A stretch of 16,999 nucleotides of DNA, from positions 1-16,999 of the forward strand of contig CALFTK010000001.1 of NCBI GenBank assembly GCA_937916465.1. Reading direction: 5' to 3'. A model generated the notes under the pieces. It worked only from the letters and a program-made list of their open reading frames with translations, searched no databases and had not been told where the DNA came from. Position numbers and translations under genes: made by a program. Source of the DNA: an uncultured Bacteroidales bacterium (GTDB taxonomy: Bacteria > Bacteroidota > Bacteroidia > Bacteroidales > Bacteroidaceae). Shown piece by piece: positions 15,147-16,999 of the stretch; position 1 is the stretch's first letter, and every line of letters starts with the position of its first letter.

Positions 15147-15177
15147 CAAAGATAGATTATATTTATTAATGATGCAA
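15147..15177 (-). promoter_or_regulatory. Promoter of the ribbon-helix-helix gene
   Basis: On the minus strand TTG (15177-15175) is followed by 20 nt and a perfect -7 box TATCTTTG (15154-15147), then C. The -33 element lies in the last codons of the SPFH gene. The ATG begins only 5 nt after the box, so the predicted leader is 0-3 nt. Confidence 0.6.
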
Positions 15178-16143
15178 TGTTCCTGCATTAACTACCGGCT
15201 GTGCCGATTCGTCAGAACACAAAACTACCAATAAATTGCTGACCATAGCGGCTTTGCGCTCTTCGTCAAGTTCTACAATCTCTTTTTCTGATAGTTGATC
15301 TATTGCCATCTTTACCATTGATACAGCACCCTCTACAATCTTTTCGCGAGCTGATATTATTGCATCGGCCTGCTGGCGACGTAACATTACAGCAGCAATT
15401 TCAGGTGCGTATGCCAGATAGTTAATACGTGCTTCAACTACCTCTATTCCGGCCATTTTAAGACGCTCTGCCAATTTCTGTTCAAGTTCGTCATTAATTT
15501 CATCGGCATTGGAACGTAGGGTTAGTTCTCCTTCTACTGCTGCATTGTTGTCGTATGCGTAATTACCTGCTACTTGTCGCAGGGCTGCATCGCTCTGTAC
15601 TGAAACGAAGTTTGCCAATGCATCCATGCGGGTATCGCTCATTTCAGCATTTATGTTTACATGTTTGTTCGCGTCGGTTGTGGTGGTTATAACCTGTTTA
15701 GGTGCATCTATATTGAAAATGGCTTTATAGATTTCATTTGCTTTTACTTTCCATACCAGAACCAATCCAATCATAATAGGATTACCCATCTTGTCATTAA
15801 CCTTTATTGGGTCGGCATTAAGGTTGCGGGCACGTAGTGAAATCTTTTTGACGCTCATAAAAGGATTTACCCACCAAAAACCTTCGTCAAGCAGATTTCC
15901 ACGGTATTTTCCAAAGAATACCATGACTCTTGCCTGATTTGGTTCAATAACCATCAATCCGCAAAGCATGATAATACCAACAATAACTCCTATTATGCAA
16001 CCTATAACCATTAAAGTTGAATTCAGGTTAGCAGAATAGATAATTCCCCAAATGCTGCCTGCAATAATTGCAAGTGAAACAAATAGCATAAAAAAGCCGT
16101 TGGCTTTAAAACCTTTGTACTCTGTGTTCAAATTCTTTTCCAT
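15166..16143 (-). CDS. SPFH/Band 7 domain membrane protein
   Basis: SPFH (stomatin/prohibitin/flotillin/HflK) proteins form large ring-like assemblies on membranes and act as scaffolds, often with proteases. The 325-residue product has two N-terminal membrane helices (about residues 15-36 and 43-66), then a Band 7 domain starting IEPNQARVMVFFGKYRGNL (67-85) with EGFWWVNPF and SLRARNLNA strands, DPIKVNDKMGNPIMIGLVLVWKV, and a helical region that ends ERLKMAGIEVVEARINYLAYAPEIAAVMLRRQQADAIISAREKIVEGAV, characteristic of the family. The C-terminal tail (about 290-325) is short and acidic with a hydrophobic stretch VSNLLVVLCSDE. The ATG at 16143 is clear, and the promoter 40 nt upstream is good. 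It is followed by the ribbon-helix-helix gene after 23 nt. The client or partner is unknown. Confidence 0.9.
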   Translation of the reverse strand: MEKNLNTEYKGFKANGFFMLFVSLAIIAGSIWGIIYSANLNSTLMVIGCIIGVIVGIIMLCGLMVIEPNQARVMVFFGKYRGNLLDEGFWWVNPFMSVKKISLRARNLNADPIKVNDKMGNPIMIGLVLVWKVKANEIYKAIFNIDAPKQVITTTTDANKHVNINAEMSDTRMDALANFVSVQSDAALRQVAGNYAYDNNAAVEGELTLRSNADEINDELEQKLAERLKMAGIEVVEARINYLAYAPEIAAVMLRRQQADAIISAREKIVEGAVSMVKMAIDQLSEKEIVELDEERKAAMVSNLLVVLCSDESAQPVVNAGTLHH

Positions 16144-16182
16144 AATTTATAAAAATATTAAAGTGATATCATTTTGATATTG

Positions 16183-16215
16183 CAAATGTAGGTGTAATAT
16201 TCAATATCTTCCAAA
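16183..16215 (-). promoter_or_regulatory. Promoter of the SPFH gene
   Basis: On the minus strand TTTG (16215-16212) is followed by 21 nt and a perfect -7 box TACATTTG (16190-16183), then C. This is the best two-part Bacteroides promoter in the window. The leader to the ATG at 16143 would be about 35 nt, unlike the near-zero leaders of several other genes here. Confidence 0.65.
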
Positions 16216-16274
16216 TTTTTTTTCTCTTTTTTTTCAATTATTTGTTTGATGGCAATGATAATGGCGTTTAAGTT

Positions 16275-16308
16275 GTTGATTGATATTAATACCAATTTAC
16301 TATCTTCG
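16275..16308 (+). promoter_or_regulatory. Possible promoter of the PL10 gene
   Basis: GTTG (16275-16278) lies 22 nt before TATCTTCG (16301-16308), a one-mismatch -7 box (C for the third T). The ATG is at 16325. The weaker box would suit a gene that needs an activator, but that is inference. Confidence 0.35.
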
Positions 16309-16324
16309 TATTAAAATTAATAAT

Positions 16325-16999
16325 ATGATAAAGAGAGTTAGTGTTGCAGTCTTCTTTTTTATAGCCTGCTTTCAAGGATTTGCCGCAGTAAATGGAGTGG
16401 TAAATGTGGAATTTAAAAATATAGTGCGTAATATGCCGGACGATTGGTATGCTACACAGGAGGCTGAAATGGTGGCCGATAGTGTATTGGCATATCAGTT
16501 CCCAAGCGGTGGCTGGGCAAAGAATCAGAATTGGCATTGGCCGGAGATTGGGATGAAAGCTTATGAACGTGCTTCTGTGCGTCAACAGATACAAAGTAAA
16601 AGTGGAATAGGTTCTACGTTTGATAACAATGCTACAATACAGGAACTTCAGTTTTTGTCAAAAATGTATAAGGCTACCGGTAAAAAGATTTATCGTAAAG
16701 CGTTTTTGAAGGGTTTTGAATATATGCTTGAAGCGCAATACGACAATGGCGGTTGGCCTCAATATTACCCTTTAAAAATAAGGGAGGATGGGAGTTATGA
16801 CTATTCTGTACATATTACCTTTAATGACGACGTAATGACAAATATAATGCGTATGATGCGTGACATAGCAGCAGGAAATAAAGCTCCGTATGATGCATTG
16901 AAGTTGCGTAAGGCCGATTTGAAGCGTGCACAAGATGCTTTTGCAAAGGCTGTGGATTGTGTCTTGGGTTGTCAGATAAAGAGAGATGGCAAACCAACA
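16325..16999 (+). CDS. PL10 pectate lyase (PelA type), 5' part
   Basis: Family 10 pectate lyases cleave polygalacturonate by beta-elimination. The frame is open from the ATG at 16325 to the window end (225 residues visible), so the C-terminus is missing. Residues 1-20 are a signal peptide (VAVFFFIACFQGFAA); the Cys at 15 is not in a good lipobox. Family motifs are present in order: SGGWAKNQNW (61-70, the family GGWPKN motif with Ala for Pro), GSTFDNNAT (96-104), YRKAFLKGFEYMLEAQY (123-139), NGGWPQYYPL (141-150) and HITFNDDVM (163-171). These are the usual landmarks of the alpha/alpha toroid catalytic domain; the catalytic Arg and the later motifs lie beyond the window. It is divergent from the SPFH gene and may begin a further carbohydrate cluster to the right. 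Confidence 0.87.
   Translation, partial: MIKRVSVAVFFFIACFQGFAAVNGVVNVEFKNIVRNMPDDWYATQEAEMVADSVLAYQFPSGGWAKNQNWHWPEIGMKAYERASVRQQIQSKSGIGSTFDNNATIQELQFLSKMYKATGKKIYRKAFLKGFEYMLEAQYDNGGWPQYYPLKIREDGSYDYSVHITFNDDVMTNIMRMMRDIAAGNKAPYDALKLRKADLKRAQDAFAKAVDCVLGCQIKRDGKPT

Noticed and set aside
16286..16594. A 102-codon minus-strand frame at the start of the PL10 gene
   Set aside because: The plus strand encodes a signal peptide and ordered PL10 motifs, so the minus frame is a shadow.
1..16999. CRISPR arrays, tRNA genes, insertion sequences, phage or toxin-antitoxin modules
   Set aside because: No direct-repeat arrays with regular spacing, no clover-leaf with CCA-type acceptor, no transposase or integrase frames were seen. 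The ribbon-helix-helix gene has no adjacent toxin; its neighbours are SPFH and GH43.

Overview
The window looks like a chromosome segment from a Bacteroidota species of the order Bacteroidales, probably a plant-polysaccharide-using gut or rumen organism. The evidence is a Bacteroidota-type omega subunit next to BamD and a DUF4293 protein, a T9SS-type gliding-motility C-terminal (CHU_C) domain, LysM/PorT envelope proteins, an SPFH + Arc-like ribbon-helix-helix pair, and lipoprotein xylan enzymes. Promoters also match the Bacteroides -7 box (TAnnTTTG) rather than the sigma70 -10 box, and no gene depends on an obvious strong Shine-Dalgarno. The species cannot be named from what is visible.

Layout. 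1-347: 3' end of a probable 6-bladed beta-propeller protein. 378-2411 (-): uvrB. 2537-4231 (+): bamD, rpoZ (omega) and a DUF4293 membrane protein, closed by a terminator that overlaps the last codons. 4249-6773 (-): a LysM/periplasmic-binding-protein-like envelope protein, translationally coupled (ATGA) to a PorT-like beta-barrel. 6851-7204 (+): an unrecognised small exported protein. 7205-7324: a gap with two hairpins before nhaD (7325-8650, +), a Na+/H+ antiporter. 8693-12305 (+): a CHU_C-domain secreted protein directly followed by uvrA. 12292-16143 (-): a co-directional string, read in order SPFH membrane protein, 56-aa ribbon-helix-helix protein, GH43-CBM6 lipoprotein, GH10 xylanase lipoprotein. 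16325-end (+): 5' part of a PL10 pectate lyase.

How the genes fit together. The left and centre are mostly housekeeping: nucleotide excision repair (UvrA and UvrB, on opposite strands about 7 kb apart), outer-membrane assembly (BamD), transcription (omega), cell envelope (LysM/PorT) and ion homeostasis (NhaD). The right end is a small plant cell-wall group: GH10 and GH43 for (arabino)xylan, PL10 for pectin. There is no SusC/SusD pair and no hybrid two-component regulator in view, so this is not a complete classical PUL. The two xylan genes follow a small DNA-binding protein gene with only about 30 nt between them.

No stretch longer than 300 bases lacks a gene. No tRNA, rRNA, CRISPR array, insertion sequence or phage gene was seen. 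I found no clear undescribed multi-gene system. The best leads are the near-leaderless promoters, the structured nhaD leader, the LysM-PBP-like/PorT coupled pair, the SPFH-RHH pair leading into CAZymes, and the unknown 117-aa exported protein.
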